Shown piece by piece: positions 1 to 10,350 of a stretch of DNA of 64,000 nucleotides. The position numbers were made by a program, and so were the translations under genes. The stretch covers positions 4,110,570 to 4,174,569 of the forward strand of contig JADANN010000174.1 of NCBI GenBank assembly GCA_018806985.1, in the 5' to 3' direction. Numbering within the stretch: the stretch's first letter is position 1; each line of letters opens with the position of its first letter. This stretch comes from Angiostrongylus vasorum. Its lineage: Eukaryota; Nematoda; Chromadorea; Rhabditida; Metastrongylidae. The notes beneath the pieces were generated by a model. The model saw nothing but the letters and a program-made list of their open reading frames with translations, ran no database searches and had not been told where the DNA came from.

Positions 1-236
1 ATTAGAGGTGCCCTGGAGTGCACGTGTGGTCTCTGGTTGCATCCCCGCGTCCCTGGCTCTCAAGCCTTTCATTCATCAGGGTTTTCCAAATTAGTGCCAT
101 ATCATGCCACTGGGAGAGGCTAGACATGTATTCAATCACCTATACAATACTAACAATAAGGTCGAGTGCATGGTGCATGTCAAGGATTGATGAACGCCGA
201 ACGCTATATCCTCTACCCTTCTATGTAGCGTGGAAT
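1..236 (+). mobile_element. SINE-A, degenerate copy
   Basis: This is a diverged SINE-A copy cut by the window edge. It keeps the landmark order of the family: a GTGCACGTGTGGTC-like head, a CATCCCCGCGTCCCTGGCTC block, a TGTATTCAATCACCT block and a GGATTGATGAACGCCGA tail. The open frame across it is not a gene. Confidence 0.5.
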
Positions 237-489
237 TTTTCATGAAAAAAACCCAGATTTCATTCACCAGAACTACGCAGTCTTGACAGTTTTTCAGTCA
301 AATAGGTGTAGTGCTAATAAAGATTTAACATATAAATAAACGCGGTTCAGTTTATAAACTTTTCATCGGTTTGTGGCGCGTGGGCCACCCGGTGCTGTTC
401 AGGTGGGACCATAAGCGCGGGGAATCCACTCCTGTTACATCAAAACCTAGGGTTATTCCCAAAATAATGTTTCAAACCTAAGTAACATC

Positions 490-740
490 CCTTTCAAGCT
501 ACCGTTAATATCAAACGAATTAAGCTATGCCGTAAAGAAGTGCCTTAGAAGATTTGGTTTTGAAAGTTATGTGGCGGTTATTGCAGGAAATTGTGTTACC
601 TGTTCTAACGGGAGAGACGGGGATCACATGAGTTCAGGTACAATATAGTTGTTCTCATATAAGGCATGCTGTGAAGAATACATTGGGGGAAACGGATAGA
701 ATATTTTGTGTCCGCATAAAAGAACATCTAGACGGGAAAC
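490..740 (+). mobile_element. Penelope-like element fragment (linker and GIY-YIG start)
   Basis: The + strand encodes a decayed peptide aligning with the PLE at 4.4-6.25 kb. It has a KKCLRRFGFES-like stretch, then a cysteine block (NCVTCSNGRDGD), then the start of the GIY-YIG endonuclease (EEYIGG, PHKRT). A TAG and frame changes interrupt it. RT sequence is absent, so only the RT-endonuclease linker survives. Confidence 0.7.
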
Positions 741-774
741 TTTAAAATTGTCATGGTCCATCTCTACGCACACA

Positions 775-872
775 TAGGGCACAAAAGCACAATGGCGATG
801 ATTTTCGCCATGGGGCGGGGATCGATCCCACGTGTGTTGCACGGTGTCTCCAACCACTGAGCCACACGCGCC
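775..872 (-). mobile_element. SINE-A 5' fragment
   Basis: On the minus strand this matches the tRNA-like head of SINE-A: GGCGCGTGTGGCTCAGTGG, a GGGATCGATCCC-type B box and CCATGGCG. The body and tail are missing. Confidence 0.6.
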
Positions 873-2594
873 CTTGTATCAACTATAATTGTTGAAAAAG
901 TGAAGGTTACACTGAAAAACAGGAAATGTTAGTTGAAGGTATGCAAATCTGTGAACAGCAAGTCCTTCTTCTAATGTTTATCACGGAATATCAAGAAGAT
1001 TCCAAAAAGCGAAGATATTTGTGACTGGACCCTGCTAGTCAACGTGTCGAACTCCATATGGAGAAAGACAGTGAATTTAAATCTGGATCACATGGGCGAG
1101 AATTATGGAGGCAGCGAAGAACGAAAAAAGAGAAAAGGTAAAGAAATATCGTTGTGAAAGAAGCACCATCTTTTCCGCTGTGTTCAATGATGAGGGCCCA
1201 ACTACTCTTTCTCTTCCTGAGATGGAATCGAAAACATAGATTCTACATAAATCTCCACCGATCCACAACGCGTATTCTAGACCATGCCATCCTCAGTAGA
1301 ACAAGTTCACCAACGAGCCTTTCCGCAGAAAGCTATGATTGAAGGTAAGAAAGGTAGCAGAGCTCTTGGATCGGACAATAATTCCGTTGAGCTTCCACCA
1401 GCTAGCTGTCACCGCTTGTGCATATAATTACAACAAACACATGATGAAATATCTGTAAGTGGAACGGCTAGAACGGATTACACGGACAACTTTTATAACT
1501 ACTCTACCTTTCAGCTTACTAAAAATTCCCCTATAACTTTTTCCACATAAATGAACCAAACGGATATCTCGAAGAACCTAAATTAGTTCGGACCTATAAG
1601 GCAAGTTAGATTTCGCAAGGGCTTTACGTGCATGGGGTAAACGCAAACAGCTTCGAGGGTTACGGAATGCCATCTACCATATGTCATTAACTTTGAGAAA
1701 GAACTAGACGATCTGGAGGCCACCACCATCTCTTTCATTTTGTTCGCTTAGGAAAGGTGTAGACATTGTCCACATTGAAAGCTTGCTGACTTGGACGGTC
1801 ATTTTACAGGAAAGAGATATCTTTTCATCAATTTTTTTACTCTTCAGGTTGGTGATGGGTAACGTCTAGCCCACAAAATATCGCTAAAGTTGTTCATCGC
1901 CGCACTATAATAGTGCATACAGACATGATACAAGGGCGAAAAAAAGTACATATGTTGATGAACCACTACTTTTCTACCATTGTTGTACAGATGGATCAAT
2001 CACCGTGAAAAAAAAGAAAAAAAAACCAAGAAAAAAAATCTAATCCTAGAAAAGGAGCAGACGTGAAGGAGACATGCTTGGATAGATCACATTCTATGTT
2101 TGCTTGGGGCGTTCAGTGAACGTGGATAACCATTGAGGATAGGAACTCACCAAAAGGAAATGAGAAATGTAGGAAGCTTTCAGGCCTCTAACAAAGTTAG
2201 TGAAGTCGTTCCTATTTACGAGCTCACTTATTTAAGCCAATAATTCTTCTGACTTTGCGCTATGAATAAAAAAACATGGGCCACAAGACGTTGACGTACT
2301 TGTTGTAGACGTAGGCAAATGTATGTACGTCTGGAATCACCTTCCAGATCCTCAAGCCACGGCAGCACCCACACATCCAATCGCTCGCTCATCTGCGTGT
2401 TACGCGACAGTGAAGTGCATGAGAAAAAGTCCTAGGACCAACGCGGCATATGAAGACGCACCTCTAAAAGAGTTAAGGTGCGTATGTTCGTTGAATCCCG
2501 TAGACAGAAATTTAGATCTTTTTTGCATTATGTTTTAAAAATTCTTCATGTAATAGATTGCAGTGTCTTAACCTTTATATACTGCACTACAGAA
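873..2594. other. Intergenic, nothing recognised
   Basis: AT-rich sequence with A-rich tracts near 2010-2045. I see no coding similarity, repeat-family landmarks or RNA gene. The open frames are short and lack convincing splice or domain context. Confidence 0.4.
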
Positions 2595-2810
2595 GTTGCT
2601 GAGATATGAGCAGAACTCCTATGTTCAGTTGGGCTTTGAACCCACGACTATCGTTACTGTGGGGTCAAGTGTTATCTAGCGCACTAACTGGATCCCTCCT
2701 TTTTCACTTTTTCCCAGCCATATTTTTACTCAGTCGGTGCAACAAGCTATCACCCATCAACGGGAGAAGTCTAAAGAGAGCGAATCGGCATTGAATCCAC
2801 CTAAGACGTA
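2595..2810 (-). mobile_element. SINE-C/D type relic
   Basis: The order of landmarks (TTGCTGAGATATGAGCAGAAC, TTTGAACCCACGA, a CCCATCAACGGGA block, CGGCATTGAATCCA) matches a minus-strand SINE-C/D copy. The tRNA-like B box appears here as GGGTTCAAAGCCC. It is strongly diverged. Confidence 0.55.
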
Positions 2811-2812
2811 GC

Positions 2813-3207
2813 TGCCCTCCCAATGGTTTACCGCCTCATCGTGGCTGGGAGGTGTTCCTGGGTGACGGACTGCGATGTACAGCGGGGGGGAAATCGTCCC
2901 CCGGCAGGGTCTCCCAAACGGAGGAGTCCGGCGTTTCCATTAGGAAGCTTAGCTAAGAGTAAATTAAAACCAAGATTCACCACTGTCCTGGCATCAAAGT
3001 CGCATGGTGGCAAATTTCCCTCTGATCCACAAGGGTTGCGACTGCCTGGCGTGGTGACGACCTGGGGGCAGACTTTGGCCAGGTTGTCCTCGAGATTCCA
3101 GGGAACCACAATGGCTTAAGCAGCAAATCTCCGAAAAATAGTGATTGTGCCGGGTCCCTGACGACTGGTGAGGACCGGCCGTTCAACCATCAAGTATCAG
3201 GTAAGAT
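2813..3207 (+). repeat. Repeat-B, near full-length copy
   Basis: It starts at CCCTCCCAATGGTTTACC and ends at ACCATCAAGTATCAGGTAAG. Internal landmarks shared with the other copies are GGCTGGGAGGTGTTCCTGG, GATGTACAGCGGGG, GGTCTCCC, CGCATGGTGGCAAAT, GACGACCTGGGG and CAGCAAATCTCCGAAAAAT. No terminal inverted repeats or tRNA boxes are evident, so its class is unknown. Overlapping open frames on both strands are not genes. Confidence 0.85.
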
Positions 3208-3279
3208 GTTACTGCAATCGAAATCACAATGCCTTAAATTTTATTTATTTTCTAATGCTCTTTGATTGCTGACGGCATC

Positions 3280-3430
3280 GATAGAGTAAAAAAGATTGCT
3301 GAAGGAAAAGAAAAAACGAAGGCCCAGGATGGCGTGGTGAATAGCACGTGAGCCTCAGGCAAAGGTTATTGCGGATTCGAAGCCCACCTCTGATTCCGCA
3401 TTTTCCTAATGTCTCAGCGTCTTTGAGATA
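3280..3430 (+). mobile_element. SINE-D relic
   Basis: It has a tRNA-like head: GGCGTGGTGAATAGC (A-box-like) followed by GGATTCGAAGCCC (B-box-like). A CTAATGTCTCAGCG tail follows, matching the SINE-C/D tail. Diverged. Confidence 0.55.
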
Positions 3431-3789
3431 GATTTCAGTTCTTCGCATCAAGATTCCTCCATCTACCGGGCAGAGTGCACACTTTAACATAGAAGGGTAA
3501 CAATCACAACCGCTAATTATAAAGACCGATTGCTGAGAATTTACAAGTCTTTCTTTTTAAGCACGCTTTCATAAGAATGATTGTGAACATAGATCTACTG
3601 TTTTTCGCGGCAAGGTACCATATGATATAAAGCCACAATAATGCTTGCTTTGTTATTTGCACAATTTGGATCCCAGGCAAGATTCCAGGAGTTAAACATT
3701 TGTGATTTCGACTTAATCCACTGCTTAACTGGGCTCAGTACCGATCATTCGATCATCACCGATCATGTGTTCCCCAGATCATTTCCGTT

Positions 3790-4045
3790 GACGAGTGACT
3801 GATGAAGGCACCATTAGAATAGCAGTAAAGAGGTAAAGTAGAGTAAGTTAAAGGCTAAAAAAAGCTGACTAAGAGAAAGGAAAAACAATGACCTCAATGG
3901 TGACGTGGGTAAAACGCGATCATCCGGAAAGGGTAATCGCGGGTTCGAATCTGAAATAGGGTCCGAGTTTTGCAAATAACTTAGCATTGTTGTGGTTGTA
4001 TACTTATCAGACATCATCACACTCTTAATGCTGCCACCCAAGTCT
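3790..4045 (+). mobile_element. SINE-D copy
   Basis: The head holds GTTGACGAGTGACTGATG. A tRNA-like section follows with GGGTAATCGCGGGTTCGAATC (clear B box), then the family tail TTTTGCAAATAACTTAGCAT and TTGTGGTTGTAT. Confidence 0.75.
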
Positions 4046-4439
4046 CCTTATTTTCTTTACTATTTAGCAAAGTAATATATTTTACTCATCCACGTTCATC
4101 CACGTACGCATCATTCCAAATTCTTAACTGCGTTTGATGATAGTGGGTAGAAAAAAAACCAAAGTGGAGCTGAAGGTAGAAGAACTAAAAAATACAAAAG
4201 TAATGCAAATATAAGTCTAATAAGCTGAAAGTAATGTAGGATGCAGTTTGCTTACAACAAGCAAAAGTTTCGATTTTTTGACACTGTTTAAATAAATGGT
4301 AAGGGTGGAGAGTTTGTAGTAATTCCCCCATCAGTTAGATGTTGAAATAACGAAAAAAGCATCTTGAAGATGCTTCGCTTTATCGCCCATCATCTGAGAA
4401 GGAGTTTAAAAGTAAATACCGAAAATTGAACCACGAATA

Positions 4440-6250
4440 GGCCAAAATGGCAAGGCCTGCTGGTTCAAAACCATCAGTTATCTCTCAACCAAAAGTTGAG
4501 TCACCAACATGTCCCTGTCTTGTACTTGCTTATAAAACTCATAAGCTAGTATCCAGCGATGATCTTGCGTCTACCGATCCATCATTGTTTATGGTTAGAC
4601 CAATCATTAGCTGTGTAGATGGGCCAACGGATAGAATAACGTGGTCAGTAACCCCTAATACTTACCCAGTTGTTGAAGTACATTCCAGCCCATCTAACGA
4701 ACACCCAAATGTTCCTGGATCGTCTACGTAACGCGCAACCCAACAGCGAGTACGTGATGGAGTCGTTACGTTAACGCTTTTTATACAAACGTGTCGAATG
4801 ACTCCGCAATGCAAGCCATATTCGAACTCCTGATGTAACACGAAGGGGGAATTAAACATGTATGGCTTCAAGATAGAGCAGTTGATAGCACTCTTTAAAG
4901 AATGCTTGAGCTGCTCAATCTTCAGATGGTCCGGAAAGTACTACACTCAAATAAGAGGGTTGGCAATGGGACAACAACTGGCACCAAGCCTTGCCATTAC
5001 GTTTATGTCTAAGGTGGAAGCACCGGTGACCGATCTCGGGCCGCTACTCTACTGTAGATATAAAGATGACTGTTTTGTCCTTTGCTCAGCAGAAGAGGAA
5101 ATGGACAGATATTTCGAGTTGTTGAATGAACAGTCAGAGTATACCAAGTTCACCCGAGAGAAACCGAAAGAAATTGGCTTCCATTCCTGAACGTCCAAAT
5201 TAGCCTGTCAGAAGAAAGCCAAGTAATAAAAACATCTTGGTTCATTACCTCTCCTCTCACCCTTCTCACACGAAAAGGGCGCATGTAAGAAACATGTTTT
5301 GAACAGCAACCAACGTGTGCACGGGAAGAGAGCAGAGAGAGGAGTCCCGGAACTTGGCGCGGCAAACAGCCATTTCTAATGGCTACGAAACTGTAGCTCG
5401 GGATAGGTGTAGAGGAAATCCTAGGCCCCTTAACGACAACTCTAGCAATAGAAAGGTCCCGTTTATCCTACCCTTCATCTCAAATGATGTAAGTGCAACT
5501 ATAAAACGCTGCTTAAGATGGGCGGGTCTAGAGAATTCGGTAAACGTAGTTGAAATGCCACCGAGTAATCTTAGGCGCCAGCTAGTTCGTAACCGCCTAT
5601 ATGACCGTCTATGTGCAACGCAAAATTGCATAGTTTGCCCGAATGGTAGAGACGGTGATTGCATGAGCTCGGGTACAGTTTATCTGATCTCCTGTAAGGA
5701 GTGCGGGAGACGAATACATTGGCGAAACGGGCAGACCCCTCTGTGTCCGCATAAAAGAACACCTAATCGGCAAACGTAAACCAAATACCCCACTAGGCAC
5801 GCATAGGACGCAGAGACATAGCGGGGACGACTTTGAAGTACGTGTCACGATCCTCGCACAGGAATCGAGAACACAAGCACGCAAAACTCTCGAGGCGTTC
5901 TGGATTAATTCTAGAAATCCGAAAATGAACCGCAGGGAAGAATGCCTCATTATCACGCGTGATATTGGGCAGTATATAAGGCTGTTATTTTGATGGGAAG
6001 GGCATATTACGCTTCCATGTGAATTCTGTGCGGTTGGTCTCCACGCGACATACTCAGTGGAAGCCTCATAGAAAGCGGTTAGTGTGCAAAGCTGTGTGTA
6101 ATGTGATTGAAATCTTGGTTCAGCGTTTTCTCTGTTTGGTTATGGAGGTGTTTGGCCGAATAGATTGCTGTCAACTTGACCTTTCCAGGCTCTGAGGAAG
6201 GCGAAATCCGCCGAAACGTCAGCTTGTTCGTGAATAAAGAATAAAAAACA
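4440..6250 (+). mobile_element. Penelope-like retroelement: RT plus GIY-YIG, 5'-truncated
   Basis: The RT is visible from about 4500 (CLVLAYKTHK, then VRPIISCVDG). It continues at 4858 with the GLAMGQQLAPSLA block and an RYKDD catalytic motif near 5055-5071. PLEs usually have V or I where this has K. After a frame break near 5190, a linker (LRWAGLENSV) precedes a Cys block (CIVCPNGRDGDC), as in Neptune-type elements. The GIY-YIG domain (GTVYLISCKECGRR, then RIHW...) starts near 5670. Its C-terminal part continues in another frame to the stop near 5990. Several frameshifts make it inactive. The 3' UTR ends in a hammerhead-like fold and an AATAAA-containing tail. The RT N-terminal part is missing. 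Confidence 0.88.
6188..6223 (+). ncRNA. Hammerhead-ribozyme-like motif in the PLE 3' UTR
   Basis: CTGAGGA (6192-6198) fits the CUGANGA core. GGCG/CGCC forms stem II around an AAATC loop. GAAAC (6213-6217) is followed at once by the cleavage triplet GTC. AGC after the triplet pairs with GCT before CTGAGGA as stem I. Stem III would be just the palindrome ACGT with no loop, so activity as a dimer is more plausible than as a monomer. Hammerheads in PLEs are known; activity here is inferred. Confidence 0.72.
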
Positions 6251-6307
6251 ACACCTCGTGTTTGCTCAACAAGAATACGAAAAATTACTGTTTAAATAAT
6301 TTTTTTT

Positions 6308-6572
6308 ATACAACCGCAAGATTGCTGATATATTTGCAAAACTCCGGACCGCAGGTGCCTGCGGTGGGGGAACGAACGCGCTATTGTCCTTTCCGGGAAG
6401 TAACGCGTTCACCACCACACCATGCGGATCCTTCGTTTCGCCTGTCTCTCAGCTAGTTCTATCGATCATGTGCCGTCAGCAATCACCCGTCAACGGGATT
6501 GATCTGGGGAGCCCACATCGGCATTGAACCCAGTTGAGCTGAGGCTGTTGTTGAATTCACAATATTTTACTT
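6308..6572 (-). mobile_element. SINE-C, left arm of an inverted pair
   Basis: A minus-strand SINE-C running from the truncated tail (ACAACCGCAAGATTGCTGA) through the tRNA-like head (rc of GGTGTGGTGGTGAACGCG) to the 5' block (ATTGAACCCAGTTGAGCTGA). It faces the next copy head to head. Confidence 0.82.
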
Positions 6573-6860
6573 TTTATTTTTTTGCCTTCCATACTTTTTA
6601 TGGCAGATGTGGGCTCCCCAGATCAATCCCGTTGACGGGTGATTGGTGACGGCACTGATCGCTAGAACTAGCTGAGAGACAGACGAGACGAAGGACCCAC
6701 ATGGTGTGGTGGTGAACGCGTTACTCATCGGAAAGGACAATAGCGCGTTTGTTCCCCCACCGCAAACTCCTGCGATCCGGAGTTTTGCAAATATCTCAAC
6801 AATCTTGTCGTTGTATTTCACTTAATAACCTGCCATAAAAAGTATAGAAGGCCGAAAATA
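6573..6860 (+). mobile_element. SINE-C, right arm of an inverted pair
   Basis: A short inverted piece of SINE-C tail (GCCTTCCATACTTTTTATGG) is followed by a + strand copy with GTTGACGGGTGATTG, CATGGTGTGGTGGTGAACGCG and TTTTGCAAATATCTC. The tail ends in AAAAAAGC. With the previous copy it could form a hairpin of more than 200 bp. Confidence 0.82.
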
Positions 6861-7203
6861 AAAAAGCAAAAATTCTTTTTATTTTTTTATGCAGTTCCTA
6901 CGATCTTATTGTGACGTTCCTCAACCTTCTCTGGAGTTTCATTGAGGTAGTGCCTCTATTTGATTATCACAAGATGTTCGGTATGCTACGGAATGAAGTA
7001 CGCAGGAAAAGCTAGCTCAATTCTCTACGTGGTTTAAGGAGCACAGTGTTCACTTGAAACTGCCTAGTAAATCTGGCGCGGCTCGCTTCAATCGTGATTG
7101 TCGAGCAACTTCGAGGGGTGTCCTGATCGAAAATTACATCGTCACAGCTTATGAAGCCATTCAGTTACAAAATCGTCTCCCACGAAATTGACGAAATTTC
7201 CAT

Positions 7204-7572
7204 TTGAATTTAAAATTTGTAGTGTTCAAAGTCGAGCACTATTTTCATTTGGTTTTGATAGATGTGAGATTTGTTTCCTATTTTTATGAATGGCTTTATT
7301 TAATATCGATTCATGTCACATCGAATGGCGCAACGCTGAAAATAATAACTGACAAGCGTGTTGTTGACATTAACTCTTTCCATTTTAAACACGACGATGG
7401 TATATTTGTAGAGAGCTTTCATCCTGGCAAAATGTGTTACGGACACTCCATCGAGGGCTGTCGCAAACTTTCTCTTGCTATCCTATTCGTGAAATTCGAG
7501 AGCGATCAGTTTCTACAGGGTGACAAGATGGCGCTAAAGATATTCCCAGTCAGCGTTAATCGACCTTGTTGA
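7204..7572 (+). CDS. Unrecognised 122-codon open frame
   Basis: A fairly long frame for AT-rich intergenic DNA, but I recognise no domain and no repeat family. It is hydrophobic and aromatic-rich at the N-terminus and more mixed later (FHPGKMCYGHSIEGC). It has no clear splice or trans-splice context. It may be chance or a relic. Confidence 0.15.
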   Translation: MNLKFVVFKVEHYFHLVLIDVRFVSYFYEWLYLISIHVTSNGATLKIITDKRVVDINSFHFKHDDGIFVESFHPGKMCYGHSIEGCRKLSLAILFVKFESDQFLQGDKMALKIFPVSVNRPC

Positions 7573-8599
7573 ACGGTGCCTTGTTCGTTGTCAATTTCCA
7601 ATCCTTTCTCTCTAGATGCTGAACTTCAAAGTTCTTTCTCTTCATCTGCTGAAGCTTAATGTTGTCGACGCTTCTTTCTAAAAAAGCTGTCTGAAGGAAG
7701 AAGTACCTCAGGCTTCCTATTAGGTCCTCAAAAACTTCTATACCAGAAATTTTCGTACACAGGGTTACCTTGTGAAGCAATAACATAATAATTGTCATCG
7801 TCACTCACAAACAAGTTGGTCGATGATGTACAATATCCATCTAGCTCAGAACTCCTTTAGACCTCTGCGGTCTGAAAAGTCTCGAACGAGCCTGAAGAAC
7901 TCGTCAATTATTAACGCTTTTTCAAGTGATCTTTTCTATTCACTTGTTAATTTCAAACGAGAACTGTGCTACGCATTGCATATAAAACTTTTTCCTGTTT
8001 TACTTTTTGTTGACGAATTACTAGAATCCAGAAATTTGCAACTGTTCCTATCCAACATGCCACTGTTTGTTTAACTTTCGTTCAAGATTTACGCAAATTT
8101 TTTTCCTGTCACTCTACTGTTCGAACATCGTTTCTGGCTCTACACACCTATGGAGGAGGCTAACTATTTTAGCGTGAGAAAAGAGAACAGTTTGGTAAAA
8201 TATCACATATCAACCACAACAATGCTGAGTTATACGCATATCCCAGCATCACTGTGGTTGCATTTCACATCATGCACAACCATGAAAAAAAGAATAGGCA
8301 ACAAAGAATGTTATGGTACGACACGTCGTTTTTCCTTACTAACTCAATCTGAATAACCTTCCTCTCTATAGCACTCCCCTCACAGTAGAAGAGTTCTTAT
8401 TTTTTTCGAATGAGACTTGGATGATCCTCATAATCAACTTTTACATTTGCCTAAAGTTGCTTAACCACTACGAATGATAATGAGCTCAAATGGTACCTCT
8501 ACTCGAAATGTTTTTTGGAATATACAACTTTATAAATTAGCTACATCGGTCACGCAGCTTTATCCATTCTGAGAAGCTGCTCAGTCAGTGGTGCGGTCG

Positions 8600-8755
8600 G
8601 TTATGTCTTCAGATGAAGCATCGACAAAATCTCTGGAAAACTCAGCGCTTCAACCAGGAAGGACCGGACGTTTAATGAGCAGAAACGGTGGGATGCGTTC
8701 GAGGCGACTTGGAGGCCGTAGTGTCCATCCGCTACTCTCCGAGTGCCTGCTATGA
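8600..8755 (+). CDS. Possible exon, unrecognised protein
   Basis: A frame beginning MSSDEASTKSLEN reads through a Ser/Arg/Gly-rich stretch (MSRNGGMRSRRLGGRS) to TGA. The composition looks protein-like, but no family is recognised. It might be a 5' exon of the downstream bZIP gene or an unrelated gene. No phase link to 10.35 kb could be shown. Confidence 0.2.
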   Translation, partial: VMSSDEASTKSLENSALQPGRTGRLMSRNGGMRSRRLGGRSVHPLLSECLL

Positions 8756-8759
8756 GCCG

Positions 8760-10338
8760 TGAAGAGGTCATTTCCTTTTTATTGGTTTATTTAGCGTACA
8801 GACCCGTTTTGGTATACTTTTCATGGTTCGTTGGTAGATTATCTACACAGATGTTGCGCCAAGCGTCGATCCGAGAAAAGGTCTCTTTTGACCAGCGGAA
8901 AATTAAGGGCCGTCCCATGCAGCCGCATAAATTCAATGTGTGTCGTCCTGTTTGCCGTTATTCAGAAATTCATTACGGCCGTGACGTTGTGTTTTGTGCT
9001 TTACAGACATATGCGTCACCAGCTCATCATCACTCAAATGGGCTGCTCTGCCCAGGGGAGGGAATCGAGTTCAGCGCTCAAGCTTTGAAGGCTACCGACC
9101 CATTGTATTGTATGTATGCTTGTAATCATACCATATTTTCGGAAGTATTGCTTCTATGAAAAAATTTTTTCCAGGATTATGTTTCTCTTCGCATTTATGT
9201 TCGTATACAAATTGTTCGTCGTTCTCTCAAATAATTCGCCATAATAGCAATTCAATAAGAAAAAGCTCTCTTCTCCAATGACTTAATCATGTAATCAAAC
9301 ATTTGTAGAAAATTACGGATTGTACTCAATTCCTACCACCTGCATCGCCCTGAGTTGTCATGCAGAAGCTCAGATAGTAGGGCATTCATCAAATTTCGAC
9401 CTCATACTGACTCACAGAAACACCGCTTTTGATCACCTTTTTTACAGGCAGTCGCTGGATCGATCATTCCAAATCCCTCCAGATCCTTCGTGTTCTTCCC
9501 ATTTCTGCAATGTGATGCGTGTTTCCTTTCATTTGTTCTGATAACAATCGCCTTGGAAGAGTTTGGAAAACAACAACATTCCGATTCTGCAAGCACAGCT
9601 TTCAATATGTTTCTAACTCTTCTAGAAAATAACGGAAGCCCATTAAAAAGTACTCTTTAAAACTACGACTAAAAAGTACTACTCTGCTTGCTAACCCACG
9701 CTCGCGGTCATCACTTCGGTCCTTGCATTTCGTGTTCAATAAGCCCATGAACAACAATGTCAGAATCAAATGTGGGCAGGTGTACTGCGGAGCGTTCACA
9801 ATTAGAGATAGCGATGCTTTTTTGGATATTTTTTTCAAAATATCCGCATTTTTACCTTTTTAAATATTAGAGTGCTCTTACACATCCGAATCGACCTGCG
9901 GTTGTTCAAATGCGTGACATTTCCACGACCTGCTGTCTGAATTGTTTTAATATCTGCTCTCACCTAATGTTCTCCGAATAATTGACCATGTAAGGAACTG
10001 TTCATGATTCGTTTTTTTATGTTCTACTCCCCTCATTTTAACCATTTCTCTCTACTTTTCGCCCCGTTGCCGCCGATTGAAATGCCAGTCATTCCAAGCC
10101 CTTCACAGGGCGAATACGCTGTTTGAAATGCTCAGTTTTGGACCGTTTCAAGTCATTGAAGTGTTTTTTTGTTGAAAGTATAACAACAGGTGGAGCTAGT
10201 AAATTACTTCAGTTGGGCTGAAGGGCTAGGGAGAAACACGGCTCTCCTCGTCTGAACACGTAATTTCCTTAAAGGTGCCAGCACGTCCATGATTACGATG
10301 AACTAACATATCGAACATTCCTGCTTTCGGATTGATTT
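8760..10338. other. No supported gene
   Basis: A 138-codon frame at 8743-9159 spans a TTTACAG acceptor-like site (near 9005) and has no recognisable domain. The remainder is AT-rich with no repeat landmarks. Confidence 0.3.
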
Positions 10339-10350
10339 TCTCTTGCAGAA
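10337..10350 (+). promoter_or_regulatory. 3' splice site before the bZIP start codon (possible SL site)
   Basis: TTTTCTCTTGCAG followed by AA and then ATG. This polypyrimidine acceptor two bases before the first ATG suits either spliced-leader trans-splicing or cis-splicing from an unseen 5' exon. The sequence alone cannot decide. Confidence 0.4.

Noticed and set aside
4345..4373. Short hairpin AAGCATCTTGAAGATGCTT as a terminator
   Set aside because: Rho-independent-type terminators have no meaning in this eukaryotic context, and no gene ends here.
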